A DNA stretch of 29,662 nt, from positions 1 through 29,662 of the forward strand of contig CAKVCL010000036.1 in assembly GCA_934725855.1 (NCBI GenBank), given 5' to 3'. Shown here one piece after another: positions 20,056 to 29,435 of this stretch (its first letter is position 1; every line of letters begins with the position of its first letter). Below the pieces are notes generated by a model. It was not told the DNA's origin. It was given only the letters and a program-made list of their open reading frames with translations, and made no database searches. Position numbers and translations under genes: made by a program. Source of the DNA: an uncultured Cellulosilyticum sp. GTDB taxonomy: Bacteria; Bacillota; Clostridia; Lachnospirales; Cellulosilyticaceae.

Positions 20056-21213
20056 ATGAATTTTACAGGAGTAAATTTAGACTTACAAGGTCTAATGAAA
20101 AGAACTTACGCTAATTTGCTTTATAATTCACAATTCTATAAAATGCTAAACAGAGGTTTTTTTGAAGTTGGAAGAACAGAAACCCCAATAATTGAAGTTG
20201 TAAAGCAATTAGACACTAATTTAAACGTTAGAAACAATGTTGAAATTGCACAAGGAGGATTAACAAACGAGCTAGCTACATACAATTCAGTTAAGGTTGA
20301 TTTAACAGAATTAGCCATGGACTACTCATTCAGAATCAGTCCAATTGTTATGGGTAGCGGAATTGAAAGAGCTATCGAAGGACAAATTGAATTAAAAGAA
20401 AGCCAAATCTCTAAACAAATAGATGTTTACGGTTTTAACAAATTAAATACTAAAATCGTAGGACCAGAAGATGGAACAATGGCTTACACAGAAGGACAAA
20501 TTACAAAATGGGCACCAAGTAATGGTACTGAAACAATCGAATTAATTAACGATTTAAAAGCTAAATTATTCGACAGAGACATTTACGATGGTTACCTTTT
20601 AGGATTACGTTCTGATGCTTATTCTTACTTTATCTCAAGCTTAACTTCAATCTTAAAGTATGAAACTAGAGCAGGAGTTGAAGGAGTTGACATGGGACAA
20701 GTTGCTGAGGCATATGGCGTATCAGCATTCCAAATCAATTCTAACGTATTAAAAGATGCTGATAAGCAAGATACAGGAGTTGTTGGTTACTTCGCTAATG
20801 AAGTTGGAGCCGTTGGAGACACGTTTTGGAGTTCATTTGCTCAATATAATGGAAACTTCCCAGGTTACCCAGGATACTTCGTCGTTGAAGGTAACGTAAT
20901 GTTCGGAGCAGACGTTGTAAGATCCGAGGCAATAATTAAATTAGTAGAGAGCATTCCTACAGTTGACGCTGGAACTTTTGATGCTGGAAAAGTAGGAGAA
21001 GAATATAATCAAACTACTGCATTCAGTGGTACTGAAGTTGAGAAGTTCGAGGCAGGAGGATTACCTGCAGGATTATCATTAAATGCCAGCACAGGTGCAG
21101 TAACAGGTACACCTACTGAGGCAGGTTCATTCAACGTATCAATTTATGGTGTAGATAAATTCGGTAACTATTCTAATGCATTCAATGGAACGATTGAAAT
21201 TGCACAAGCATAG
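20056..21213 (+). CDS. Major capsid protein with C-terminal Ig-like domain
   Basis: The 385-residue coat protein follows the scaffold gene with a strong doubled ribosome binding site (AGGAGAGGAAGGAG). Residues 1 to about 300 are the coat domain (MNFTGVNLDLQGLMKRTYAN, ETPIIEVVKQLDTNLNVRNN, VMGSGIERAIEGQIELKESQ). Residues about 305-385 form an Ig-like He_PIG-type domain, with AGGLPAGLSLNASTGAVTGT and a YGVDKFGNYSNAF strand. Such add-ons project from the capsid surface and can bind carbohydrates or mucus. The DNA here prefers GGA and TTA codons and looks selected for high expression. Confidence 0.87.
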   Translation: MNFTGVNLDLQGLMKRTYANLLYNSQFYKMLNRGFFEVGRTETPIIEVVKQLDTNLNVRNNVEIAQGGLTNELATYNSVKVDLTELAMDYSFRISPIVMGSGIERAIEGQIELKESQISKQIDVYGFNKLNTKIVGPEDGTMAYTEGQITKWAPSNGTETIELINDLKAKLFDRDIYDGYLLGLRSDAYSYFISSLTSILKYETRAGVEGVDMGQVAEAYGVSAFQINSNVLKDADKQDTGVVGYFANEVGAVGDTFWSSFAQYNGNFPGYPGYFVVEGNVMFGADVVRSEAIIKLVESIPTVDAGTFDAGKVGEEYNQTTAFSGTEVEKFEAGGLPAGLSLNASTGAVTGTPTEAGSFNVSIYGVDKFGNYSNAFNGTIEIAQA

Positions 21214-21232
21214 TTAGAAATGAGGTGGGAAA

Positions 21233-21613
21233 ATGCAATTTTTCACAATAGCGGAGTTTCATGCGAAATATCCTGACTTCGCAGAGGCTGATATTTCAAC
21301 TTGGCAAATAGAGGCAGTTAGTGAGATGATTTTCTCACAGGTTGGCTTGATTTATAGGGACACGAGTTGGAATAGCACTAGTGTCCCTTTGTCAATCAAA
21401 AATGCTGCGATGGAGCAGTTAAGATTCATGCGTGAGCATGATATACCTTTTATCGATTATGACAAGCGAATTAAAGCTGGAAGTATGGACGCTGACATAT
21501 TAACAGATTATTCAACTCTATCGCTTAGAATATTAGCTAATAATGGTTACTTGTATAGAGGCAATCGTATGAATGACAATATGAATTTAACTATACCGTT
21601 TGGAGGTTGCTAA
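21233..21613 (+). CDS. Head-tail connector protein (gp6-like)
   Basis: The 126-residue product begins FTIAEFHAKYPDFAEADIST and continues with helices (IEAVSEMIFSQVGLIYRDTS, IKNAAMEQLRFMREHDIPF). This is the helical connector fold of gp6/gp15-type adaptors, which bind beneath the portal. It directly follows the coat gene, as expected, after GAGGTGGG. It overlaps the next gene by one base. Confidence 0.72.
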   Translation: MQFFTIAEFHAKYPDFAEADISTWQIEAVSEMIFSQVGLIYRDTSWNSTSVPLSIKNAAMEQLRFMREHDIPFIDYDKRIKAGSMDADILTDYSTLSLRILANNGYLYRGNRMNDNMNLTIPFGGC

Positions 21614-21942
21614 TGTTTTTGGTTAATGGAATGAGAGCCAAACTTAGAAAATTTAATCGTAAGGCTGATACTGATGTATTTGATGACCAAAATTTCACAG
21701 AAGTTATGATTAAATGCTGCCCTTATGATGTAGATGAGGGAGTTAGGTTTGGCATTTATACAGTGCCTGAGGCTACAGGATATTATCAAGTCCATAGATG
21801 GGTAGATGTCCGTGAAGGGGATCAAATAATGTTCTTAGGCCCCGATGGAGAAATAATCAACGATAGAATTCATACAATCCTTACGGTTCAAGATGAATGG
21901 TTGTTCAATCGTGTTGAAAATAAAATTTTGGCGGTAAAATAA
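21613..21942 (+). CDS. Head-tail joining / stopper-like protein
   Basis: ATG 21613 is chosen over TTG 21607 because GGAGG (21602-21606) is correctly spaced from it. The 109-residue product is beta-rich (FTEVMIKCCPYDVDEGVRFG, YYQVHRWVDVREGDQIMFLG, RIHTILTVQDEWLFNR), as expected for the stopper (gp16-like) beta-barrel. Its position, second after the coat gene, supports this. Confidence 0.65.
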   Translation: MFLVNGMRAKLRKFNRKADTDVFDDQNFTEVMIKCCPYDVDEGVRFGIYTVPEATGYYQVHRWVDVREGDQIMFLGPDGEIINDRIHTILTVQDEWLFNRVENKILAVK

Positions 21943-22310
21943 TGGAAGTAACTACAAGCGTAGATTTTGATTGGGAGCCTAACGCAAGAGATGAAATTGA
22001 AGAGGCACCCGATGATATGCTTTATGATATTGCTAAAGTAACGTTAGATTTAACAGTACCTCATATCCCACTTTCAAAAGAGGTAAATAGCGGTAGACTT
22101 CGTAATTCTTCCACTGCTGGAGGCGTAAAAAAAGATAGTAATGGTTATTACATAGGTTCTTACGTTAGCTATGCTAAGCGTGTATGGAACTTTGGACCAG
22201 AGACTAATTGGAGCACTCCTAACACTTTTGGCAAGTGGTACGAAGAGGTATATACTAAGCAATATAATAATATAGTTAAGCAAGCTGTCGAAAGGAATAA
22301 ATTAAAATGA
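21942..22310 (+). CDS. Minor capsid protein (gp10-like), head-tail junction
   Basis: The 122-residue product shows the pattern of HK97 gp10-like / minor capsid 2 proteins: MLYDIAKVTLDLTVPHIPLS, SGRLRNSSTAGG, then YIGSYVSYAKRVWNFGPETN. A C-terminal helix follows. It overlaps both neighbours by a few bases. It is likely the tail completion protein bound at the neck. Confidence 0.75.
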   Translation: MEVTTSVDFDWEPNARDEIEEAPDDMLYDIAKVTLDLTVPHIPLSKEVNSGRLRNSSTAGGVKKDSNGYYIGSYVSYAKRVWNFGPETNWSTPNTFGKWYEEVYTKQYNNIVKQAVERNKLK

Positions 22311-22768
22311 CACAAAAAGAAGTTGAAAAGAAACAACTAATATTAATTGATTATATACAAGAATTAGTTAGTAATTATTCATCTAACGAGTGGAAGGTAA
22401 AGGCTGAATATTCGACAAATGATAATGATAAAAGAGTAATAACAGTCCAAGAACAGACTGGAGAAAAGACTGTCTTTTATGGCGATATAACGCCAATGTT
22501 TAACTACTACATGCTTGATATCTATGGTTTATCAATCCAAGAATGCAAGAACATTGCACTTATGCTTGGTTATCTGATAGGCAATAATATTATTCGAGAA
22601 GTCAAAGATACTAGAGATGATGGGGTTTATATCGAAAAATGGCAGTTGATGTTTATTCAGTGGACTAACCCGCAAGCGATTGAATATTTAGATATTAGGC
22701 GTGTTGGGTATAATGCTACGTTTAAATGCGTGGTAAACAAAATATTTGAAAAAAAGGAGGATGCTTAG
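22307..22768 (+). CDS. Tail terminator-like / minor capsid protein 3
   Basis: The 153-residue product has the alpha/beta look of tail terminators: helix KKQLILIDYIQELVSNYSSN, strand KRVITVQEQTGEKTVFYGDI, a central helix and a long strand VYIEKWQLMFIQWTNPQAIE. It lies just before the major tail gene, where the terminator gene is expected. The ribosome binding site AGGAGG of the major tail gene lies in its last codons. Confidence 0.65.
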   Translation: MTQKEVEKKQLILIDYIQELVSNYSSNEWKVKAEYSTNDNDKRVITVQEQTGEKTVFYGDITPMFNYYMLDIYGLSIQECKNIALMLGYLIGNNIIREVKDTRDDGVYIEKWQLMFIQWTNPQAIEYLDIRRVGYNATFKCVVNKIFEKKEDA

Positions 22769-22769
22769 A

Positions 22770-23237
22770 ATGGAATTTTATACAAATAATAGAGAGATTT
22801 TAAAAAATCTTGGAATCAACACAGGAACGAGTGCAGTACCTGCGTTTACAGACATTTGCACTTTAACCGAAGCAACGTTTGGTACTGACTTAGAGCAACA
22901 GGATTTTTACGTATTTTGTGATGCTATCCAAAGAAGTTTAATCACAGGAGCTGCACTATCTATCGAAACAACAGTAAAATTAGACGCTAATAATACAGGA
23001 ATTCAAAAGATAATTGATAAGATTCATACTTTGCTAACAGATGGAACAGTAGCACAATTTAATAATCAAATTGTACAATTTGAATTATTCTCAGGAGTTC
23101 AAGAAGGAGTGCTTGAATACACTAAATATCAAGTGCCTTGCGTATTGAATTTTAGTGAGCTTGGAGGAGCAGCAGAAGATGCATCAGAATTTAGTTTAAC
23201 AATCGTAATAACAGGAAAAGGCACGGTAGTATCTTAA
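22770..23237 (+). CDS. Major tail tube protein
   Basis: ATG 22770 is taken because AGGAGG (22755-22760) is 9 bases upstream; ATG 22761 abuts that site and 22746 lies inside the previous gene. The 155-residue product is beta-rich with a central helix (TGIQKIIDKIHTLLTDGTVA). It has strands at both ends (TDICTLTEATFG, DASEFSLTIVITGKGTVVS), as in tail tube proteins. No sheath gene follows, which makes this a siphovirus. A terminator directly downstream isolates its transcript, as expected for an abundant protein. Confidence 0.78.
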   Translation: MEFYTNNREILKNLGINTGTSAVPAFTDICTLTEATFGTDLEQQDFYVFCDAIQRSLITGAALSIETTVKLDANNTGIQKIIDKIHTLLTDGTVAQFNNQIVQFELFSGVQEGVLEYTKYQVPCVLNFSELGGAAEDASEFSLTIVITGKGTVVS

Positions 23238-23244
23238 TGGGGCG

Positions 23245-23273
23245 AGGGCAGTAGCCCTTACCCTTATTTTTTT
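23245..23273 (+). terminator. Terminator between major tail and tape measure genes
   Basis: AGGGC (23245-23249) and GCCCT (23254-23258) form a stem with an AGTA loop. It can be extended outward by GG/CC pairs across an internal loop, and a T run follows (23265-23273). It probably acts as a partial terminator that lowers tape measure expression relative to the tail tube. Confidence 0.75.
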
Positions 23274-23290
23274 ATAAAGGAGGTGGTTAT

Positions 23291-25405
23291 ATGAATGGTG
23301 GAAATGTTGTTTTTCATTTCAAAGGCGATGATAAGGATTTAGATAAAAAAACCGAAGGCATAGCTTCTAAGTTTAAAAGCGTAGGGTCTGCGATTGGAGG
23401 AGCCTTTGTAAAAGGAACGGCAGTAGCTGGTGCTGCGGTAGCAGGATTAACGACTGCATTTCTTGGTGCAGGAGAAGCTAGCCAAGAATTTACCGAAGAC
23501 ATGGGTAAGCTTACAACAGGATTCAGTAATGCTAATAAGGGCTTAGGATCAATGGAACAAGCAGTCCAAGCTGGTAAAAATTCTTATCGAGATTTTGTTG
23601 GAATCTTAGGAGAAACAGACCAATCAGTAGAGGCAGTAAACCATTTAGCTAAATTAACTAATAGCCAAGCCGAATTAAGTAAATGGAGTACTATCGCTGC
23701 AGGTGTTTACGCAACCTTTGGAGATAGTTTGCCAATCGAAGGATTAACAGAGGCTGCGAATGAGACTGCTAAAGTAGGTCAAGTAACAGGACCGTTAGCC
23801 GATGCTCTAAATTGGGCTGGAGTTAGTGAAGATAAATTTAATCAACAATTGGCTGTATGTAATTCTGAACAAGAGAGGTCTGCATTAATTACTAATACAT
23901 TGAATGGTCTTTATGAAAAAGCAGGACAAAAATATCAAGAGGTAAATAAGAATTTAATTGAGGCTAGACAGGCGCAAAGTGATTTTAACTCAGCCATGGC
24001 AGAAGTTGGTCAATTGGCAATGCCATTTACATCAGCAATAAAATCTGCTGGAGCAGGTTTATTAACGTCGCTAGTCCCAGGCTTAAAAGATGTAGCAGAA
24101 GGAGTTTGGGGCGTTGTAAATGGTACGGCAGGAGCATCTGACAAGATCAATAGTGGGTTTAGCAATATCATAAATACATTATTAAATAAATTTACTAGTG
24201 CATTGCCTCAATTACTATCGGTGGGGATACAATTAATAACAAGCTTGATTCAAGGCGTATTACAAGCACTGCCACAAATTATTTCCGCAATAACAAGTGC
24301 ATTACCACAACTGATAACTGCTGCAAAAACTCTAATCCCTCAACTCATTCAAGCTTTATCTCAGGCTTTACCACAACTTATTTCTGCAGTACTTCAAGTT
24401 GCAGGTATGCTTACTCAAGCGTTGGCAGAGATGGCACCGACCATAATTCCTGAAGTAATACAGGCTATACTACAAATAATACCAATATTAATGCAAAATT
24501 TGCCATTATTTATTCAAGCCGGATTTCAATTATTAAGAGGCATAGTACAAGGGCTTATTAATTCATTACCGGTTTTGATTGCTTATTTGCCAACTATCGC
24601 AAAATCAATAATTGACTATTGGCGTCAAGTGCCATCAATGGCTAAATCAGTGCTATTAGATGCGTTAACTAATCTTATACCTGCATTGATAACAGCGATA
24701 ACTAATATTTGGACTACGGTTAATAATTTCTTCACAACACAATTCCCTATATTTATTCAAAAATTTAAAGATTTCCTTAAAAATTTCCCTTACGAAATAG
24801 GTCAAAAAATCGGAGAAATAGTAGGAAATATTGCGACTTATTGGACATTAATTATTCAAAAGATACAAGCTTATTTCTCTATCATTATTACAAAATTAAA
24901 AGGATTTTTGGGGTTGATGAAGCAAAATGCTGTCTCAGGGATTAGAAATGTTGCTAATAGTATCGTAAATGGTTTTAAGAATCTGCCAAATACTATTAAA
25001 AACATTGGAGCGAATTTGGTTAAGGGATTGTGGAATGGAATTGTTAACATGAAGAATTGGATTGTTAATAAATGCAAAAATTTTGCTAAAAGTGTAATTG
25101 ATGGCTTTAAATCTACATTTAAAGTTCACAGTCCATCTAGGGTATTTAGTTGGATTGGAGAAATGAATATGACAGGATTGTATAATGGGATGGAAGACAT
25201 GCAGCCTAAAGTACAACAGGCTATTGATGGCATGTTTGATTTGAATCCGTCTTTATATGGAAGTACAAGTACTAATTTGAGTCCACAAGTCAACGTTGTT
25301 AATAATGTTTCGATGAAACAAGACCCATTAGGTCAAATGGTTCAAGAAATAAAAACCTTTAGTGGTGGTTCTAAGAATGATTACAATTATGGAATGGGTG
25401 TGTAA
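23291..25405 (+). CDS. Tail tape measure protein
   Basis: The 704-residue protein starts with a helical head (DKKTEGIASKFKSVGSAIGG). An Ala/Gly-rich hydrophobic stretch (KGTAVAGAAVAGLTTAFLGA) follows. The long middle, about 300-450, is built of repeated hydrophobic helices with the pattern LPQLI-SA (ALPQIISAITSALPQLITAA). Near the end comes the common KVHSPSRVFSWIGEMNMTGL motif. It sets tail length and crosses the host membrane during ejection. At roughly 0.15 nm per residue it predicts a tail of about 100 nm. AAAGGAGGTGG precedes ATG 23291. Confidence 0.95.
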   Translation: MNGGNVVFHFKGDDKDLDKKTEGIASKFKSVGSAIGGAFVKGTAVAGAAVAGLTTAFLGAGEASQEFTEDMGKLTTGFSNANKGLGSMEQAVQAGKNSYRDFVGILGETDQSVEAVNHLAKLTNSQAELSKWSTIAAGVYATFGDSLPIEGLTEAANETAKVGQVTGPLADALNWAGVSEDKFNQQLAVCNSEQERSALITNTLNGLYEKAGQKYQEVNKNLIEARQAQSDFNSAMAEVGQLAMPFTSAIKSAGAGLLTSLVPGLKDVAEGVWGVVNGTAGASDKINSGFSNIINTLLNKFTSALPQLLSVGIQLITSLIQGVLQALPQIISAITSALPQLITAAKTLIPQLIQALSQALPQLISAVLQVAGMLTQALAEMAPTIIPEVIQAILQIIPILMQNLPLFIQAGFQLLRGIVQGLINSLPVLIAYLPTIAKSIIDYWRQVPSMAKSVLLDALTNLIPALITAITNIWTTVNNFFTTQFPIFIQKFKDFLKNFPYEIGQKIGEIVGNIATYWTLIIQKIQAYFSIIITKLKGFLGLMKQNAVSGIRNVANSIVNGFKNLPNTIKNIGANLVKGLWNGIVNMKNWIVNKCKNFAKSVIDGFKSTFKVHSPSRVFSWIGEMNMTGLYNGMEDMQPKVQQAIDGMFDLNPSLYGSTSTNLSPQVNVVNNVSMKQDPLGQMVQEIKTFSGGSKNDYNYGMGV

Positions 25406-25407
25406 AT

Positions 25408-26907
25408 ATGAGAGCTGATATGTATATAAATGGCGAGGAAGTCTTATCAGAGAGTCAATTTACAATTAGTGAAGAGATGCTCAAGACTTCTTCAACAATC
25501 CTTAATAATTGCTTTCCAAAGGTTTGGGATGATGATAAAGATTATGTGAGCAAATTCTATTTTCCAAAAGATTATTCTTTATGCACTATCGTTGAGCCAC
25601 AAGATGAAGGCGAAGACCAATTAATCTTTGCTGGTATTGTTAAAAATAGCGGAGATATTTCTTTAAACCCTCGCTATCCTCATTACTGTTCCTTACAAAT
25701 ATTGGGCTTTGAAACTTTTTTGAGTGAATGTGAAACATTAGATTTTGTAATAAGTAATAAAACAGTAACTGAAGCAATTGAGATGATTATAGATACAATT
25801 AAGCCGTATGGCTTTGAATTAGGTACTATTAATATTTTTCATGCCGAAGATGTCATTGGGGCTTACTCTACGGTAGATAAAAGTCCGTATGATGTATTCC
25901 AATACATTTCGGATATAACAGGTTGCCGTTGGCGTACTAGAATATTAGAGGCTAATAAGATAGCAATTGATTTCTATGACACCACATTACTACCACGAAC
26001 GGATAATATTGAATATACAACCGAGTATTTTGAAGAAAACAATATACAAGATATTACGTTTAATTATAGTACCAGCGATTATAGAAATAAGCAAATTATA
26101 ACATCAGACCAAGTGTATGCAGACATTGATAGTGAAGAGATAGTACTAGCCGATGGATACAATACAAGTTTTAGCTTGACTAGAAACATTGGTAAAATAG
26201 TAGAAATTAAAGTCAACGATGTTACCAAAAGTTTTGTTACAAATGCTGATAAAGAGGTTGGATTCGTAGCTGATTTCTATTATACTCCAGGAGAAAGCAC
26301 TATTGAATCAAATGACACTATATCAAGCGGCAGTCAAATATACATTAAATATGTAGCACTTGTAATGGGAAGACAAATAGTGTATAATAATGATGAAGTA
26401 AATAGAATTAATAGACAACTTGGAATTAAAGGTGTTGTTGCAAGGTATGAAAACAGAAATGACACTACATCTAGCTTGGAGCTTAATTTGATAGCTCAAA
26501 CGTATATTAAATTTAAAGGACATGCTGATATCACATTGACAGTAAAGACATATAATAAGAATTTATTTGAGGTAGGTCAAGTTACTTACTTCGATGCCCC
26601 AATTGAAGCATTAAAGCAAGATTATCTAGTTACAAAAAGAACTATCAAATATCTACCACAAGCCGATTATATATTTTATGAATATGAATTATCAAGTAAT
26701 TTCAATTGTGAGAGTGCAGTTAACTATTTTGATAATCAGCGTAGTAAAAATGCAGGCAATTTATCGGCAGGAGAATATATCTCAAGAAATATAGACATTG
26801 AGAATACAGCTAATATAATCTTTAGAAATTTAACTGTTCGTGAAATTAGTGGAGACGTTGGAACAAATATTTTGGATTGCGTATTAGACGCACCGTTCAA
26901 TAATTAG
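25408..26907 (+). CDS. Tail hub / baseplate protein (Tal N-terminal-like)
   Basis: The 499-residue product directly follows the tape measure gene. It starts with a Dit- or gp27-like beta-rich region (SESQFTISEEMLKTSSTILN, LIFAGIVKNSGDISLNPRYP). A helical insert follows (TEAIEMIIDTIKPYGFELGT, SPYDVFQYISDITGCRWRTR). The end is long and beta-rich (FKGHADITLTVKTYNKNLFE). This fits the hub that plugs the tail tube. There is no separate Dit gene, so this protein may combine the two roles. No lysin domain is evident. Confidence 0.7.
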   Translation: MRADMYINGEEVLSESQFTISEEMLKTSSTILNNCFPKVWDDDKDYVSKFYFPKDYSLCTIVEPQDEGEDQLIFAGIVKNSGDISLNPRYPHYCSLQILGFETFLSECETLDFVISNKTVTEAIEMIIDTIKPYGFELGTINIFHAEDVIGAYSTVDKSPYDVFQYISDITGCRWRTRILEANKIAIDFYDTTLLPRTDNIEYTTEYFEENNIQDITFNYSTSDYRNKQIITSDQVYADIDSEEIVLADGYNTSFSLTRNIGKIVEIKVNDVTKSFVTNADKEVGFVADFYYTPGESTIESNDTISSGSQIYIKYVALVMGRQIVYNNDEVNRINRQLGIKGVVARYENRNDTTSSLELNLIAQTYIKFKGHADITLTVKTYNKNLFEVGQVTYFDAPIEALKQDYLVTKRTIKYLPQADYIFYEYELSSNFNCESAVNYFDNQRSKNAGNLSAGEYISRNIDIENTANIIFRNLTVREISGDVGTNILDCVLDAPFNN

Positions 26908-26918
26908 GAGTGGATAAT

Positions 26919-28826
26919 ATGACAGAAGAATTTAAAACAAAATTGCTAAAATATTTAACAGGTAATTTGAGTAAAGATGGCGTTGTTAATGTCCCTCAAT
27001 ATTCAACCGTTAAAAAAGTTACAAACAATATATTTCCGTATATTAGAAATAGCTTCACAGAAGAAATAACAAGAATTAATGTAATTGAGATAATCCAAGC
27101 TAAAAATTCAAAAGTTCAGAATATGGATAGCCTTATATTTTTAGGAAATGCGCTAGACAGCAACAACACATTTCATGGGTTTATATTGTTATTAGACAAT
27201 AATTTTAATCCAATTCAATTAATTAGCTCTTATTCGAGTGGTACTAAAATTAATATAATATTAACAGGTAATGTCGGTGACGATGGAGAATTATTTATAA
27301 TTGAAGAAGTAGTTAGTACTGGTGGCAATAGAAGGCGTTTCGTTATGCTAAATAATGTAGCGTTAAAATCGGCAGTTAGTAACACTTATCAAGCCGTGTT
27401 GTCAAAAGCTTATGATTTAGTTAGTCCAATTAAAGATGCTCATACTTACAATGGAATAATTAAAAACCCAGGGTCATCAAAGTACCTGATAAGCTCAACT
27501 TATTCTTCAAACTCACTAGGCTATATCCCTTTAATAACTCAACTTACTGTAAATGTTGGTTCTGAAAATGAGTGGAAGAATTGGCAGACAACTACTAATT
27601 TAGGTAATTGGACATATGGAGATACGTGGGCTCAGTGGGGCAACGAGGATAACATCACATTTAAACTAAACGGTTATTTCACGCTAAATAATGTGATTAG
27701 ATATACCGAGATAAACAACAGTGGAGATAATTTAACCACAGTGCAAACTATTATGCCTATTAGTGATATAAGCGGTTTCTATTTTAAAATTTTATCGAAT
27801 GTGTACAGTTATTGTGCGTTAGTTTCTTCAACTAGCAGTAATGATAATTATGATATTTACAGATATAATTCTACTGCTAACAGATTAGATAGAATCTATC
27901 GAAAAGAAACTGTATTAGCAGGAGATTTTGACCAATTGACAGGATTTGGGTTATTTGTTGAATCTACAAACATGCTTTATTATATTGTTTATCTTGCCGA
28001 TGAAGACGCTAACGAGTTTAATGTAGAAGTAGGCCGAGTAGTGCAAGAGAATGTTTATCCTCACGATTTGACTACAATATCAATTGATGATACATCTACA
28101 TATTTATTATTTTATGTGTCAAGCCAATTCAATCTATTTAGGTTATCTGTTCAAATCGGAGATAATGCTTATACAACCAACCAAATATATAATCAATTTA
28201 ATTATAATGGTTTAGATTATGAGAATATTAACTCGTTAAAACCAAAATATGCAAATTTATATTCGGGAGATGATATTATCTTCTCGAGAAACTTAACAAA
28301 CGTAACCGCAAACGGTAATACGACTTATAGTAGTGTTGAGGTACCAAATACAATGCTTAATGATATTAATATAAGCAATCAAGTGCTTGTAAGTGATACT
28401 AATTCTGAATTGATTAACAATTCAAGAAATTTAACTAAAAACATTTATGAAACTTTAAATATAAATTTTTATAATTTTTTAAACATTACAAACGAAAATA
28501 CTAGTAAATCAATTAGCAATCCTGTAGCAGCAGCTAAATTAAATAATAGTATATCAATAACAAATGATTTTGATAATATGAAAGCAACAAAAATAAAAAT
28601 TAATTTTGCAGATGGAACAAGCTTAATAAATACGCTTGATCCGACAACTCAAATAAAAACAACAGGATTGAGCGCTATATATTCTTTTGTTGTTAATGTA
28701 ACAAAAGAAATTAATACGATTGAAATTATATCAAATGATGAGCAGACAATTTATCAACAAATAAATAATTTGACTCTTGAGATAAGCAAGAGTTATAGAA
28801 TAAATCAAGAGGTGGTTATATTATGA
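26919..28826 (+). CDS. Baseplate or tail fibre protein (635 aa), unknown fold
   Basis: ATG 26919 is chosen because AGGAG (26906-26910) is 8 bases upstream; GTG 26910 lies inside that site. The protein is Asn/Ser/Thr-rich and beta-rich. Its middle contains NEWKNWQTTTNLGNWTYGDT and WAQWGNEDNITFKLNGYFTL, which resemble carbohydrate-contact segments. The end contains a jelly-roll-like stretch (DNMKATKIKINFADGTSLIN). It is likely part of the host-binding baseplate. I do not recognise a named family. Confidence 0.6.
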   Translation: MTEEFKTKLLKYLTGNLSKDGVVNVPQYSTVKKVTNNIFPYIRNSFTEEITRINVIEIIQAKNSKVQNMDSLIFLGNALDSNNTFHGFILLLDNNFNPIQLISSYSSGTKINIILTGNVGDDGELFIIEEVVSTGGNRRRFVMLNNVALKSAVSNTYQAVLSKAYDLVSPIKDAHTYNGIIKNPGSSKYLISSTYSSNSLGYIPLITQLTVNVGSENEWKNWQTTTNLGNWTYGDTWAQWGNEDNITFKLNGYFTLNNVIRYTEINNSGDNLTTVQTIMPISDISGFYFKILSNVYSYCALVSSTSSNDNYDIYRYNSTANRLDRIYRKETVLAGDFDQLTGFGLFVESTNMLYYIVYLADEDANEFNVEVGRVVQENVYPHDLTTISIDDTSTYLLFYVSSQFNLFRLSVQIGDNAYTTNQIYNQFNYNGLDYENINSLKPKYANLYSGDDIIFSRNLTNVTANGNTTYSSVEVPNTMLNDINISNQVLVSDTNSELINNSRNLTKNIYETLNINFYNFLNITNENTSKSISNPVAAAKLNNSISITNDFDNMKATKIKINFADGTSLINTLDPTTQIKTTGLSAIYSFVVNVTKEINTIEIISNDEQTIYQQINNLTLEISKSYRINQEVVIL

Positions 28827-29434
28827 AAATAACATACGCAGATAAGAGCACTTTAGAAACAAACCCAGATATTCCTAATAATCAAAAGTGCAGAGCAGAT
28901 GATTTGAACGAAATTAAAGGGGTAGTAAATAGTAATGATGATTTGGTTGGAGATTTATCTACATTAAATACAACTGCTAAAAACAGTTTGGTAGAAGCCA
29001 TTAATGAAGCAAATCAAAAAAGTTTTAGTGAGCTAACATTTACTAACTATAAAAGCACAGGAAATATAGCTCCAATAAACAATTGGCAATCGGTGGAATC
29101 TAGAGGAACTAAACTGACGGCATCTGCTACAGGAGTTACGGTTGGTGCAGGAGTTAGTTATGTAAAAGTATCGGCTTGGGCATTTAACAATACAAATACT
29201 AGTGGCTCAGGATTTATTATGGGTATTTTTAAAAATGGTCAAACAATAACGCAAGGAAATGCAATATTAACATCTTGGTATAGCACTGCAGCGTCTAATC
29301 AAAACGTAACTTTATCATGGCCTGGTACAATAATACCTGTGGTTGAAGGCGATATTATTAATTTCGGTATTGGAATCAATGGAGATACCGCAAGGTCATT
29401 CTCACGTGGTGGAATGTTAGTAGAGGAGGTTTAA
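28823..29434 (+). CDS. Tail fibre / receptor-binding-like protein (203 aa)
   Basis: The N-terminal 70 residues have the motif seen at the shaft end of small phage fibres (KCRADDLNEIKGVVNSNDDL, LNTTAKNSLVEAINEANQ). The C-terminal 120 residues are a beta-sandwich with the look of C1q/TNF-like knobs (LTASATGVTVGAGVSYVKVS, GFIMGIFKNGQTITQGN, VEGDIINFGIGINGDTARS). It would form trimers that bind the host. It overlaps the previous gene by 4 bp and is followed at once by the holin gene. AAGAGGTGG precedes ATG 28823. Confidence 0.68.
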   Translation: MKITYADKSTLETNPDIPNNQKCRADDLNEIKGVVNSNDDLVGDLSTLNTTAKNSLVEAINEANQKSFSELTFTNYKSTGNIAPINNWQSVESRGTKLTASATGVTVGAGVSYVKVSAWAFNNTNTSGSGFIMGIFKNGQTITQGNAILTSWYSTAASNQNVTLSWPGTIIPVVEGDIINFGIGINGDTARSFSRGGMLVEEV

Positions 29435-29435
29435 A

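Noticed and set aside
27570..27680. Trp/Asn-rich stretch in the baseplate protein considered as a second retroelement variable region
   Set aside because: The DNA here is A-rich like its surroundings, with no GC-rich end block and no adenine depletion.
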